Counted from the first letter of the stretch, positions 1 to 9,402 are shown. The stretch is 64,000 bases of DNA from Arthrobacter sp. EPSL27 (GCF_001512305.1 NZ_LNUT01000006.1:30701-94700); one strand, 5' to 3'. A program made the numbers and translations. The notes: generated by a model not told the origin, from the sequence alone.

Positions 1-846
1 CAGCGAGGGGAAGTGTTCATCTACGGGATAAAAAGCTGGGCGGGAACGGAGTACGTACCTGGTGCGGTATGACTCCACGTCGGCCGACCTCCATCCGAGT
101 CTGGCCAGGTATTCATTGAATGGCAGCGTATGCGGGCCAAGGAGGTCTTGAATTTTGTATACCAGCCCCGCCAGGCTGAATGCATTATCTGCAACGCCGG
201 CCGCAGTGAGCTGAATGGAGAGAAACAAGAGAGAACGGTTCTCGGAAGGTTCAAGCTGGGTGGCTGATCCAATACGGTGTGTTCGTCGTTCCGATTTCGT
301 CGTCTTGACTTCCAGGTCGAAGGTGTCGAACGAGAAATCGTGTTGTTCCGATTGCGGCCCCAGCCACGATGTTATGGCCGAGACCGGGTCGACACTGCAG
401 AGATACGTCAGCAGCAGCAGCTCTCCTAAGAGTCCGGTCTGCTTCTCGGAGCTCAGTAGCCTGCGGCTTTGGATGAGCAACTCGTATTCTTTGAGGCTGA
501 GGGAGATTGCACTGGAAAAGAAGTGGCCCTGCTGCAGTTCCTCAACGATCTTGGCTATGAACGAGTACGCAGCGTAGTGCATTCCACCGGCGGCGAGCCT
601 CAGTACGAAGCAGTCCTGATCCGGGTCGGTCGCGTAGTCAACTTCAATGTTCTCGAACGGACTGAGATCGGGGTTCGAACCGTCACTCGGAACGCGGAGT
701 TCCAAGCTTTCGGTCGCGGGTTCGATGTGAAGCTCGCATCGAGGAGCTTGCGAAAGCAGATGCACAACAGTATTTGGTGACCTGAAATACCGTTCTATGG
801 TTTCGGGTTCAAGTCTACGAACCTCGCCGGATGAATCTGGGGCCAT
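1..846 (-). CDS. PD-(D/E)XK (DUF4420-type) nuclease-like protein, 3' end cut by window edge
   Basis: An open frame runs from ATG at 846 to the left edge (282 codons, no stop), so the C-terminus is missing. Residues 139-145 contain GLLGELL, residues 161-163 WLG, then HD (169-170), EVK (179-181), and a Ser and Gln in the GSATQL segment (193-198). This order of Glu, Asp, Glu-x-Lys and Ser/Gln is the PD-(D/E)XK pattern of the DUF4420 family, which is known from restriction-modification operons with MORC-like ATPases and Z1 helicases. The start lies 3 bases after the stop of the MORC-like gene, so the two are almost certainly co-transcribed. Expected role, by inference: the DNA-cleaving subunit. 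GC is lower than in the core genes further right. Family call from motif reading only. Confidence 0.75.
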   Translation of the reverse strand, partial: MAPDSSGEVRRLEPETIERYFRSPNTVVHLLSQAPRCELHIEPATESLELRVPSDGSNPDLSPFENIEVDYATDPDQDCFVLRLAAGGMHYAAYSFIAKIVEELQQGHFFSSAISLSLKEYELLIQSRRLLSSEKQTGLLGELLLLTYLCSVDPVSAITSWLGPQSEQHDFSFDTFDLEVKTTKSERRTHRIGSATQLEPSENRSLLFLSIQLTAAGVADNAFSLAGLVYKIQDLLGPHTLPFNEYLARLGWRSADVESYRTRYVLRSRPAFYPVDEHFPSL

Positions 847-849
847 ATG

Positions 850-2412
850 CTAGGCACCGCCGTTCTTCTCGTGTGCCTGGTCTTTTTGAACGTTCGGCTG
901 GATGAAATCTTCGGCAAAGGCCGTCAACAGCACGTCGTTGAGGATGCGATGCCTGTCCTCCCGTACGACGTTCCACCGTTGTTCAACTTTGAAGTCGCTT
1001 TCGAGGAGGAAGTAAAGGAAGGCCTTGAGCAATTGGCCGTCTCGGTTGCTCAAGCGGCCTCCTGATCCATAGATCCTTCGGACGAGCTCTACGTTGACGT
1101 CGATTCGTCGTGCTGTCCGATCAGCCCGAAACAGTTCTGTGGATGGGAGGGTAACGAAGCGCAGATCGATGGGATCGAAGTCAGCAAAATCCTGGAGGTC
1201 AGTGAGGCGGGAAAGGACTGCGGGGTTCAACCCAACGGCCGGCTCAACCAGCCGTATCTCTTGACGCTTGGTCTTTTTGGACTCCTTGTGGGCTCTCTGA
1301 AGGTCAGTAAAGTATGAATCCAGATTGGATGATGAAGGACCCGGTGTATGGGCCCGCGCCATTGCGCGGGTGAAGTCCTCGGAGTATACGGGCGTAACCT
1401 TCTCCGCGTTGAGTGCTATGTAGTGCTCGTTTGCCGCATCAAGGTCGATTTTGATTCGGCCGAGTCCCAACTCTTTCTTGGGGAGACGGAGACCTGCCCA
1501 GTTTTTCCCGCCCGACAGAAGCCTGCCCCGTCGATACAAGTAGATTCCCTGCCTCGCTTCTCCCGGTTCCCCGTATAAATCGAAAGCTGCCGAGTTCAGA
1601 CGAGGAGGAAATAGGTGCGCCTCGATCGTGCATGATGCTCCGTCTGGAAGGTCGACGACAAAGTTCCGCGGGTAGCCGTCCTGCTGCAAGGAGCCCTCGA
1701 AGGGGTCGATGGGATCAACTTGGAGGGGAGGGAGGGCTCTGCTTCGCTCAACGTCGAATGTGTCTATGTCCATTTTCACGGTGCCCAGGCGCAGTTGCCG
1801 ATGAAAGGTAATACCCAAGTGCTCGCGAATAGAGCGAAGCTTGGCTGATCTCCATTCGGTGAGTTCCCCTTGGTTGGACGTGTGTATTACGTCCTTCAGG
1901 CCTCGCCACTCCACCAAGGTGCCACTTGGTAGTTCCATGCCAGCAACGCCGTCAAGTCGCTCATTTGCGGCTCCTGGCTCCATTACTCCGACGCTGAAGT
2001 CCTGACTTACTGTTTGATCCATCCGGCGTCCGACTGCAGGTCCCCATTTTTGGCGAGAATAGATCTCGAAGGAGGTGGCCTGAGATAGAGAGGCCGCCTT
2101 AAGGCCGAGCCCAAAATGCCCAAGATCTTCAGCCCCATACTCACGCCGCGCTCCGAAGGTCATCGCCTGTTTTAGCCCCTCAGCAGTCATGCCTCGCCCG
2201 TTATCAATGATTTGGAGCCCAAGTATGGTGGTGCTGCGCTGCACCAAACGGATCCGGATGTGGCTGGCCGTGGCATCAATGGAGTTATCAACGAGGTCTG
2301 CCAAGGCACTCGTGAGGTTGTGGTGCACTCCGATAGCCGCAATGGTTGAGGGGTCCGGCAAAACGGTTTCAGTAGACCATTGTCGTTCGTCGAGTTCGTA
2401 TGTGGGTTGCAT
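850..2412 (-). CDS. MORC/MutL-like GHKL ATPase
   Basis: A 520-aa protein whose first 115 residues carry the complete GHKL (Bergerat) ATP site: N-box LADLVDNSIDA (residues 38-48, Asn43), DNGRGM (70-75) and GHFGLGLKAAS (98-108). Within the GHKL group the N-box and the DNGRGM form match MutL/MORC ATPases better than histidine kinases. The remaining 400 residues have no motif I can name. Prokaryotic MORC-like ATPases are known in restriction-modification operons with C5-methyltransferases and PD-(D/E)XK nucleases, which is exactly the context here. ATG is preceded by GAGGAC at 8 bases, and only 2 bases separate it from the upstream gene's stop. Likely role: ATP-dependent clamp or switch gating the nuclease (inference). 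Confidence 0.85.
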   Translation of the reverse strand: MQPTYELDERQWSTETVLPDPSTIAAIGVHHNLTSALADLVDNSIDATASHIRIRLVQRSTTILGLQIIDNGRGMTAEGLKQAMTFGARREYGAEDLGHFGLGLKAASLSQATSFEIYSRQKWGPAVGRRMDQTVSQDFSVGVMEPGAANERLDGVAGMELPSGTLVEWRGLKDVIHTSNQGELTEWRSAKLRSIREHLGITFHRQLRLGTVKMDIDTFDVERSRALPPLQVDPIDPFEGSLQQDGYPRNFVVDLPDGASCTIEAHLFPPRLNSAAFDLYGEPGEARQGIYLYRRGRLLSGGKNWAGLRLPKKELGLGRIKIDLDAANEHYIALNAEKVTPVYSEDFTRAMARAHTPGPSSSNLDSYFTDLQRAHKESKKTKRQEIRLVEPAVGLNPAVLSRLTDLQDFADFDPIDLRFVTLPSTELFRADRTARRIDVNVELVRRIYGSGGRLSNRDGQLLKAFLYFLLESDFKVEQRWNVVREDRHRILNDVLLTAFAEDFIQPNVQKDQAHEKNGGA

Positions 2413-2414
2413 TT

Positions 2415-5400
2415 TTAGTCCTCAAACCTAGCTTGACCACCGAGCTTCGACACATTTTCTGTGACCTTGCTGACTGCCTCATTTGTGATGCCTTGGGAGA
2501 CATCGACCTCGAAGTTGAGCCGGAGGTCGAAAACATTCGCATCAGGGGTGTCCAGGTAACGAAGAACCGCTCGTTCGATTAGCGTCATCTGTTCGCTGAG
2601 GTTCCTGGTTGCGTCAATCGGGATGAATCCGCTGGCATGTGTCTTGAGGTGTTCAGGCTCCGGGGCCGGCTCGGGATCAGCTCCCGGAAGCGTGCGTTCT
2701 ACCTTGGCCAGCCGCCTTATCTCTGCTTCGACATCGGCGGAGCGACGGGAGCTGCCAGCATCCTGGAGAAGGGCGGTGAGTAGCCTTCTGCTAGACAAGG
2801 AGGAGGCGTAGTAGAAGTTCGAGCCGTCACGGAACGTCTCGTGATGTTCCACATCTTGCTCTTCGTTATAGCTGTTTGAACGGACAGTGCTTAGGGACAG
2901 ACACGGGATGCACTTGGTGCTGCGCCTAATTTTCGACTCGATCTGGTGAAGGAAGGGATACAGGGAGTTGATTGTCTCAGTGTCCGATTCTTCATCTTTC
3001 ACATGTTCGAAGGCGCTAAAAAACTCCACTTTGACTTTCTGGAGTTTCCATTGCTCGGAGAGGGGTTCGGTCAGTTCCGGGTTCCCGGTATAAAGTGCCG
3101 CGACTTTGGCGGACTGTAAAAGGAACTGATAGGTGTCGTCATCTTCGGCAACAGCTATGAACTCTGCAGGGTATCGCGTAGTGGTGCCGTCTGTCTGCTG
3201 GACTAATAGTTCCGTGGGTCGACGAACGCCAAGTTTTGCCAGGAGTCCGTACAGTTCATGAACGCGCCCGCATGGAAGTTTATGCTCGGCCAACGGCAGC
3301 GCGTAACCCCAGTTGACCTTGTCCACGGAGTCTGGAAGCTCTAACTTTTCGGCGTGGGATGGCCCGGGGTAGGGAAGGAACCCCACCGGAATCCCCTCAA
3401 CGGCACCAGCACAGTACTTCACGTCCACCAAGTCGAGCCGGGTTTGCAGGACACCATAGTTCCGCACCCACCACATATCCGGCCCATCAATGATTTGCGC
3501 GCTCTTGTAGGTGCTGCTGAACTCAACTTTTGTCTTGTATTGAGTGTCAGAGAGGATCCTCTGAGTGACTTTTTCCCGAGTGCGCATGGATGCCTTGCAC
3601 AGGAGGTGAAGGTCCGAGGTGGCCAGTACCGGGCTGAAGCGAAGGGATGCTTCCGACACTGGAACAGGTGAAGTTCTTGATTCAGCAGAAATTCTTGCAG
3701 CTTCCGAGGACTTCCACAGGTCATAGGATGGCCCACTTTTCACTGTGGCGGGCTCCGCTAACGTGCTCTTGACTTCTAGGCTTTTCAGGAGGTTGAGGTC
3801 TTGGCGATGAAAGAGCTCGTCAACGAGAAGGTGTTCGTCGCCGATGCTGTTAGCGGGGATGAGACCATTGGGCAGCCAGACTTCGGCGGTCGGACGCCAC
3901 CGGCCGTCCTTTGACCTAACGCGGAGCTTGCCGATATCAAGGCGGTCTCCAATAATGGCAAGCATTTCCGGAACTGGCAGGGCACGAGAAAGCCGCCAAA
4001 GAGATTCGGCTGCACTTTCGTCGTCGTAGTCCTTTGCGACTTGGCGGGCGATGCGGTCAACTTTTCCTCTGTCATCAAGGGCCTGGAAGTCCAGCGCCTT
4101 GAGAAGGGTGCTGACGTCACCGTGATGCAGCAACTCGTAAGAGACGAGGTTATCTCCCTCGTCCTCTTCGTCTATTGGGAGGAACACTTTTGAAGTGATC
4201 GGCGGCCGGGCACTGCCATCCTGCATGAGCACGATGCGACTCCGGCGCATGGCGGCCCGATGGTCCGGGTAACGCTTGTCGATCTCGACCGCCATCCGAA
4301 GAGCATTTTCGAAATCGTCCAGACGGCGGCCGTGAGTGATCTCTTCAAGCCACAGTTCAACCGGGGCTCTTCCCTTGTTCGCAAGACCCAGGAGACGTCG
4401 CACCATAAGTCGCCGCTCCTTCGTCGTGGAAGCTGAACGATGCAACCACGGCCGATCAAGCCCAACCCAGCTATCCCACATCTCCTCAAGGCGAGTGGCT
4501 TCATCCATATCTGGCGGGAATAAGAGATCCGAAATGAGCTGAAGCTCCCCGGCCCTGTCGGGCAGGCATCGGACCGCCGATAGCGCGGTGAAGATGGGTT
4601 CATTGATGACAGAGTCGGCCCACGAAGGGGCTTCCCGCCCACGTGCGGGCAATAAGTCCAGGAAACCGGCAGGGTCAGCGTCGTCGCGGAAAGACGTCAA
4701 CGCTCCAGCAACCATCATCGGGACGGCTTTCTGCAGAATTTCCTTGTTATACAGCGTGTGAAGCATGCTGTGGCGGTCTTCGTTCATCTTGAAGGCCGCG
4801 TTCACAATTCCTCTTAGGGAGGTCGTGTGACTTGTTGGGAAGTAGTTCCAGAATGAACCACGTTGACGGCGGGGGTTGCCCTTGATGGGTACTGCCCAGG
4901 TGACGTCCACTGTTTCCCGGGCGGCTATCGATCCTGCCTCGACGGCCGCTGAGGGGCTGACGTGGTGCTTGTAGCGGAAGATCCGCCATTCCTCCTGCAC
5001 GTCATCGTTTTCGAGGAAAACGTCGGAGCCATCGCGGTGTGCACACCAGGCAGTAAGAGATCCTTCTATTCTGTTGTCGAACTCAAGGAGGCCTACGTTT
5101 TGGGAAAATAGCAAAAACTCGTGAGGAAACTTCCGCATCTCCTCGCTTAACCACGCTGCTTGCTGAACCAAGGGGAGCTTCACGACCGTAGTGGCCCAGG
5201 ACATGAGTTCGCCAAGAACGGGATCCGCGCTGGCAGCAGCGACAGGATTAACCGGTGTGGCGATTCGCATGACTGGATACGAATCCAACCCCGGCCGCAA
5301 CGGTTCAAGGAGTTCGGTGCTGTGCTGGCGGTCCCACCTGACAGAACCGGTCTTACTGAAAATCTGCGGGGCGTCCGAAATCTGAATGACGGACTTGAAT

Positions 5401-5753
5401 CCAAGGCCGAACCGCCCGATCTGGTCATCCCTCTTCTCGGAGGAATGCGAGAGCATCAGGGTGCGGTATCCCGCCTCCGTAAACGGTGATCCCTGGTTGG
5501 CGCAGTACAACGTTCCGTCAGTCAGCACGATACGTATTCGTCCGTTTGGAAGATCGACGGCATCTGCCGCGTTCTGAATCAGCTCATTCAGCTGCTTGCG
5601 ACCATATCCGCTCTGGGTGATGGCTTGTTCAATATTGCTGTGCTCACGAATCAAGTCTGGGCGTGCTTTATACGCGTTCAACGCTTGAAGTGTCTCGTCT
5701 GCCACGAAGCGACTCAGATCACTGTCCGTGTCCGCCCAATAGTCGTATGGCAA
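2415..5753 (-). CDS. Large sacsin/HSP90-type GHKL ATPase
   Basis: A 1112-aa protein starting at TTG 5753, supported by GGGGGAG 5 bases upstream. Residues 54-64 (QLNELIQNAAD, N-box Asn61) and 113-122 (GRFGLGFKSV) form a GHKL ATPase pocket of the sacsin type (the family usually reads ELIQNADDA). The C-terminal 950 residues have no recognisable domain and probably form a large target-binding or regulatory scaffold. A short acidic/proline stretch near residue 1035 precedes a last small domain. Sacsin-like ATPases occur in bacterial defence loci, but a tandem of one sacsin-type and one MORC-type GHKL ATPase in a methyltransferase operon is unusual. It is co-oriented with the methyltransferase (110-base gap) and the MORC-like gene (2-base gap). 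Family call from motifs; the role in defence is inferred from context. Confidence 0.8.
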   Translation of the reverse strand: MPYDYWADTDSDLSRFVADETLQALNAYKARPDLIREHSNIEQAITQSGYGRKQLNELIQNAADAVDLPNGRIRIVLTDGTLYCANQGSPFTEAGYRTLMLSHSSEKRDDQIGRFGLGFKSVIQISDAPQIFSKTGSVRWDRQHSTELLEPLRPGLDSYPVMRIATPVNPVAAASADPVLGELMSWATTVVKLPLVQQAAWLSEEMRKFPHEFLLFSQNVGLLEFDNRIEGSLTAWCAHRDGSDVFLENDDVQEEWRIFRYKHHVSPSAAVEAGSIAARETVDVTWAVPIKGNPRRQRGSFWNYFPTSHTTSLRGIVNAAFKMNEDRHSMLHTLYNKEILQKAVPMMVAGALTSFRDDADPAGFLDLLPARGREAPSWADSVINEPIFTALSAVRCLPDRAGELQLISDLLFPPDMDEATRLEEMWDSWVGLDRPWLHRSASTTKERRLMVRRLLGLANKGRAPVELWLEEITHGRRLDDFENALRMAVEIDKRYPDHRAAMRRSRIVLMQDGSARPPITSKVFLPIDEEDEGDNLVSYELLHHGDVSTLLKALDFQALDDRGKVDRIARQVAKDYDDESAAESLWRLSRALPVPEMLAIIGDRLDIGKLRVRSKDGRWRPTAEVWLPNGLIPANSIGDEHLLVDELFHRQDLNLLKSLEVKSTLAEPATVKSGPSYDLWKSSEAARISAESRTSPVPVSEASLRFSPVLATSDLHLLCKASMRTREKVTQRILSDTQYKTKVEFSSTYKSAQIIDGPDMWWVRNYGVLQTRLDLVDVKYCAGAVEGIPVGFLPYPGPSHAEKLELPDSVDKVNWGYALPLAEHKLPCGRVHELYGLLAKLGVRRPTELLVQQTDGTTTRYPAEFIAVAEDDDTYQFLLQSAKVAALYTGNPELTEPLSEQWKLQKVKVEFFSAFEHVKDEESDTETINSLYPFLHQIESKIRRSTKCIPCLSLSTVRSNSYNEEQDVEHHETFRDGSNFYYASSLSSRRLLTALLQDAGSSRRSADVEAEIRRLAKVERTLPGADPEPAPEPEHLKTHASGFIPIDATRNLSEQMTLIERAVLRYLDTPDANVFDLRLNFEVDVSQGITNEAVSKVTENVSKLGGQARFED

Positions 5754-5863
5754 GATGCTCCCCCACAGGATCGGTGTATGTCAGAAAACCACGTTGTTGT
5801 AAGACAGTTCTATCAGGCTGGAGGGCCTAGCCAAGCCGGTAACACCAAGCCTGGCTGTTGAGC

Positions 5864-6967
5864 TTATACGGGCAGCTTGCCGGAAACGACGACCTCGGCA
5901 TGAAATTGGGCGGCAATCAGGTTCGCTAGGTGACTTGCAAGCTGCACCGGCACTGCGTTACCGATCTGGCGAGCTATGGAAGTCTTCGATCCTGCCCACT
6001 TGTAGTCATCTGGAAAGCCCTGGAGCCTTGCTGCCTCGTAGTGCGTAATTGCGCGGTGCACGCTCGGGTTTGGGTGAAGATACCTGCCCTTCTCGGGCTT
6101 GAAGAATTCTGTTCGAATGGTCACTGAAGGACGGTCATTGCGAAGTCGTCCCATCACATCACCTGAACCGCTCGTATGATTCTTCCAACAGTTAGCTAGC
6201 AAGTCCGTGGGGATGTTGAACCTGTTCCCACCAACGGGAATTTGTCTAAACCTGTCGAGTGAAAGCTGCGTATAGTTCCTAGTGACGTGCAGCTCCTGAG
6301 TACTATACGGTCCCGGAATTCGCTGCCCATTGTACTCGAAGGAGACCTTCGGGAAGGTAGTCTCGACCACGTGGGCCTCAATAGTGGCAAAAGCTTCTCC
6401 GACGGTTCGATGGCAGCCGATGTAGGCGCCTTCGGGTTCGGGCACCTCTGGAAGCTCCCTCAAACGACCAATCACGATACTCCGTACACGCGACTGATAG
6501 GCCCCAAAGTCTGCGGCGTTTAGCAGGTACGGCTGAAGAACATAGTCCTCCAGAGGTTTCCCCGGTCGAGTCCAGCGTTCAAATTCTTCATACTGATCGG
6601 ACTTCAGGAATTGTCGGACATTCTCGACAACAAAGTACTTTGGCTGCGCCGCTAATATGGTTTCCGCATATTTCCGCCAAAGAAAATTTCGCTCATCCAA
6701 TACGTCTTGCTTGCCCAAGGCCGAAAACCCTTGGCAAGGAGGTCCGCCGATGATCACATCAGCTTCAGGCACCAGCCCTTCCTCAAGCCAATCCTCGATT
6801 TTGCCCGCGTACACGCGCTCAGCCTGGTGATTCAGTGCATAGGTGGCAGCGGCATGCTGGTCGTGTTCAACTGCGACAACGGTCTTAAACTTGCCGGTGG
6901 ACTCGAACCCTTCCGTCATCCCGCCTGCGCCCGCAAAAAGATCAATGAGTCGTAGTGGTTTGGCCAT
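5864..6967 (-). CDS. DNA (cytosine-5-)-methyltransferase
   Basis: A 367-aa enzyme from ATG 6967; the frame is open 57 codons further upstream, but that extension lies before motif I and looks non-coding. Visible motifs: I (LIDLFAGAGG, residues 8-17), IV with the catalytic cysteine (GGPPCQG, Cys78), VI (ENV, 115-117), VIII (QSRVRS) and X near the C-terminus (IGNAVPVQLA). Motifs are in canonical order, so the enzyme should be active. It would transfer methyl groups from SAM to cytosine C5 and protect host DNA in a restriction-type system. It is the first gene of the minus-strand operon. A TAGAAT -10-like hexamer lies at 6973-6978, close to the start, suggesting a very short leader. Its recognition site cannot be read from sequence. 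Confidence 0.93.
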   Translation of the reverse strand: MAKPLRLIDLFAGAGGMTEGFESTGKFKTVVAVEHDQHAAATYALNHQAERVYAGKIEDWLEEGLVPEADVIIGGPPCQGFSALGKQDVLDERNFLWRKYAETILAAQPKYFVVENVRQFLKSDQYEEFERWTRPGKPLEDYVLQPYLLNAADFGAYQSRVRSIVIGRLRELPEVPEPEGAYIGCHRTVGEAFATIEAHVVETTFPKVSFEYNGQRIPGPYSTQELHVTRNYTQLSLDRFRQIPVGGNRFNIPTDLLANCWKNHTSGSGDVMGRLRNDRPSVTIRTEFFKPEKGRYLHPNPSVHRAITHYEAARLQGFPDDYKWAGSKTSIARQIGNAVPVQLASHLANLIAAQFHAEVVVSGKLPV

Positions 6968-7349
6968 GCCTAGGATTCTAGCCGGCCCCAGGCAGTAACC
7001 CGTAATAGGCCGAGGATTCGCAGGGCGAGTCGCAAATGTTTGAGCACCTGAGTCTCCAATGCCGCCAGCTTGGCCCAGCGTCGCAAGCCGCGGTGGGTTC
7101 GGCCAACGGTCCCCGTTCCGACTTCTCGGCCCTTCCATCGGCTGCCAACTCAGTAGCTGCCCGTCATGAAGGCACTACTCCGCGAGTGTCAGGAAAAGGG
7201 CAGCCCGCAACGGCCAGGATCCCCACGACTCGCGGCGTCAAAAGCCCTTTCGAAGGCTCCAAGACAAACACGTTGCCGGACGCTGCAGGGACACCACCTT
7301 CGGGCGCCAACGGTCTCTATCGAAACTTCAGAAAGCACTGCTGCCGCCG
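6968..7349. other. Island edge without an intact gene
   Basis: About 380 bases between the methyltransferase start and the LacI remnant. Frames here are short and unlike any family I know. The stretch probably holds the promoter of the minus-strand defence operon and the junction between the island and the neighbouring chromosome. I see no clear direct repeat or tRNA end that would mark an attachment site. Confidence 0.5.
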
Positions 7350-7715
7350 TCGGCAGCTTCTTCTACGAAAGCGGCGCCGCAGGCGTCGACGAGCTGCTGC
7401 AGCAAGATCCGGGCCTGACCGCGATGTTCGCGGTCAGCGATGAGGTGGGTGCCGCCGTCGTCAACGAACTGCAGCGCCGCGGCCTGCGGGTGCCGGAGGA
7501 AGTCTCCGTCCCCGGCTTCGACAACACTTCCACCCTCCCACCACGTGAACCCGCCGCCGATCACCATGGCGCAGCCGCTGGAGGAGGTGGGGCGGATGGC
7601 CGTGAAAAGCTGATCCCTCCCGCGACCTCGGGCCCAAGATCATGCCGCACACACTGGTCGAGCGCGTCTCCGCCGCGCCGCCCCGTCCGACACCGGCGAC
7701 CTCCCGGCACCTGAC
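7350..7715 (+). pseudogene. Decayed 3' fragment of a LacI-family regulator
   Basis: The + strand encodes the C-terminal sugar-binding part of a LacI regulator, starting at FFYESGAAGVDELLQQDPG and running to GFDNTST. It is closely similar, at DNA and protein level, to residues 215-330 of the LacI gene at 15805-16797. After FDNTST a one-base insertion (near 7535) shifts the frame, a small deletion follows near 7605, and the homology resumes in other frames up to about 7715. There is no HTH part. It is therefore a truncated paralogue left beside the defence operon, possibly a scar of recombination at a second LacI locus. Confidence 0.85.
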
Positions 7716-7900
7716 ACCACGCTGCTCATCACGTGATGTTCCATCACATGGCCCTCGCCCTCGGCCGGCGCTCAAGCCCTTGCAGCGGCGCCTAGCCATC
7801 GACGCAAGCGTCACCCAGCCGGTTTGATGCTCAACAAGGCCAACCCGGCACCCCAAGACCGAAGGGCGCACCCGGTCAGACCGGACGCGCCCTCAGCTTG

Positions 7901-7926
7901 CGCCGAACCCGCGAGGCGGGTCGGCG
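7901..7926 (-). terminator. Hairpin downstream of amino-acid permease
   Basis: The arms CGCCGAACCCGC and GCGGGTCGGCG pair around a GAG loop with one bulged base. The hairpin sits 9 bases beyond the permease stop and is probably its terminator; no long T-run is present. Confidence 0.6.
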
Positions 7927-7934
7927 TCCCCTAG

Positions 7935-9347
7935 TTAGTCGATCAGCGCAGGCTCCTTGGCAGGTTCGGAGGAGCCCACAACCGGCGCAGCCTTACGCTT
8001 CCGCTGGTTCAGCCAGCACCCCACCGCCAGCAGCGCCACCAGCGTGAACGTGCTCAGCAGCTGGGGACGGGAATCCTCGCCGATAAAGCCCACCGTGAAA
8101 ATCGCCGCGAGGATCACCAGGCCAAACACCGTGAGCGCCGGGAAGCCGGGCATCCGCAGGGGAAGCTCCGTGCCCTCGCGGTCGGCGCGGAGGCGCAAGG
8201 CGAGCTGGGCCAGGAGTGCGGAGGTCCACACCAGCAGGCAGGTGGAACCCACGATGTTGAGCAGGACAGGAAGGACCATTTCCGGGAAGGCCAGTTCCAG
8301 TACCACCGTGACCACACCGAAGGCGACGCTGGCCAGGACGGCAACCACTGGAACCCGGGCCTTGGACACTGAGGCAAGCAGGCGCGGCGCTTCGCCGCGC
8401 TCCGCGAGGGAGTACGCCATCCGGGACGCGCCGTACAGGTTGGCGTTCAGTGCCGAGAGCAGCGCGGCGACGGCCACCAGGGTGATGGCGGTGGCGGCAC
8501 CGGGCATGCCGGCGGCGTCCAGCACCGCGGCGAACGGGCTCTTCAGCCCGTCCGATCCCACGGGGACCACGGCCGCGATGATGAAGATGGCACCGATGTA
8601 GAACACCAGGATCCGCCACAGCACCGTCCGGACTGCCTTCTTCACGCTGCGGGCCGGCTCAGCCGTCTCGGCAGCAGCCACGGACACAATCTCGGTGCCG
8701 CCGAACGCAAAGGCCACCACGAACAGCGCCGTGGCAATGCCGGCGAAGCCGCTGGGCGCGAAGCCCTCCCCCATGAAGTTGGACAGGCCCGGCGACTGCA
8801 CGCCCGGCAGCCAGCCGAAGAGCAGCGCGAAGCCCACCAGCAGGAACCCGACGATCGCCGCCACCTTGAGCAGAGCGAACCAGAACTCGAACTCGCCGAA
8901 GTTCTTCACGCTGGTCAGGTTCACGGCCGTCAGCACCACAATGAAAACGAAGGCCATCAGCCATACCGGCAGGGCCGGGAAGATGGTGGCCAGCAGGCCG
9001 GCGGCGCCGAGCGCCTCGGCCGCGATGACCACCACCAGCTGGATCCACCACAGCCAGCCGACAGTGGCGCCGGCCACCGGCCCGTAGGCCTTGGCGGTGT
9101 AGACGGAGAAGGCGCCGCTGTCCGGGTTGGCGGCGGCCATCTCGCCCAGCGCCCACATCACCAGGATGATCAGCGTGCCGGCCACGAGGTAGGAGATCAG
9201 CACCGCCGGGCCGGCCGCCGGCCTGCCGGCGCCGGAGCCGATGAACAGGCCCGCGCCAATCGCGCTGCCCAGGCCCATCATGGTCAGCTGCCTGGGTTTA
9301 AGGGCCGCGCCGAGCGCGCGGGCAGACGTCTTTGTCTGTTGTTCCAT
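7935..9347 (-). CDS. APC-family amino-acid permease
   Basis: A 470-aa integral membrane protein from ATG 9347 (AGAGGA about 8 bases upstream). A frame extending further upstream is a shadow of the neighbouring gene. The N-terminus LKPRQLTMMGLGSAIGAGLF contains the GxGxxIGAGLF signature of the amino acid/polyamine/organocation superfamily, followed by about 12 hydrophobic segments and a charged C-terminal tail. This form is typical of the AAT subfamily (aromatic, GABA, Pro, His or Lys uptake by proton symport); the substrate cannot be fixed. It lies 55 bases downstream of the aminotransferase on the same strand and is probably co-transcribed, so the pair would import and then transaminate an amino acid. 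Confidence 0.88.
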   Translation of the reverse strand: MEQQTKTSARALGAALKPRQLTMMGLGSAIGAGLFIGSGAGRPAAGPAVLISYLVAGTLIILVMWALGEMAAANPDSGAFSVYTAKAYGPVAGATVGWLWWIQLVVVIAAEALGAAGLLATIFPALPVWLMAFVFIVVLTAVNLTSVKNFGEFEFWFALLKVAAIVGFLLVGFALLFGWLPGVQSPGLSNFMGEGFAPSGFAGIATALFVVAFAFGGTEIVSVAAAETAEPARSVKKAVRTVLWRILVFYIGAIFIIAAVVPVGSDGLKSPFAAVLDAAGMPGAATAITLVAVAALLSALNANLYGASRMAYSLAERGEAPRLLASVSKARVPVVAVLASVAFGVVTVVLELAFPEMVLPVLLNIVGSTCLLVWTSALLAQLALRLRADREGTELPLRMPGFPALTVFGLVILAAIFTVGFIGEDSRPQLLSTFTLVALLAVGCWLNQRKRKAAPVVGSSEPAKEPALID

Positions 9348-9402
9348 GGGGATTCCTCTGGTTGTAGGCGGAACGGAGATAAGGGTTTGTGTCAGTAAGT
9401 AG

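Noticed and set aside
7166..7714. Intact LacI-like gene
   Set aside because: No HTH, frame shifts relative to the intact paralogue, and an unrelated N-terminus; called a pseudogene.
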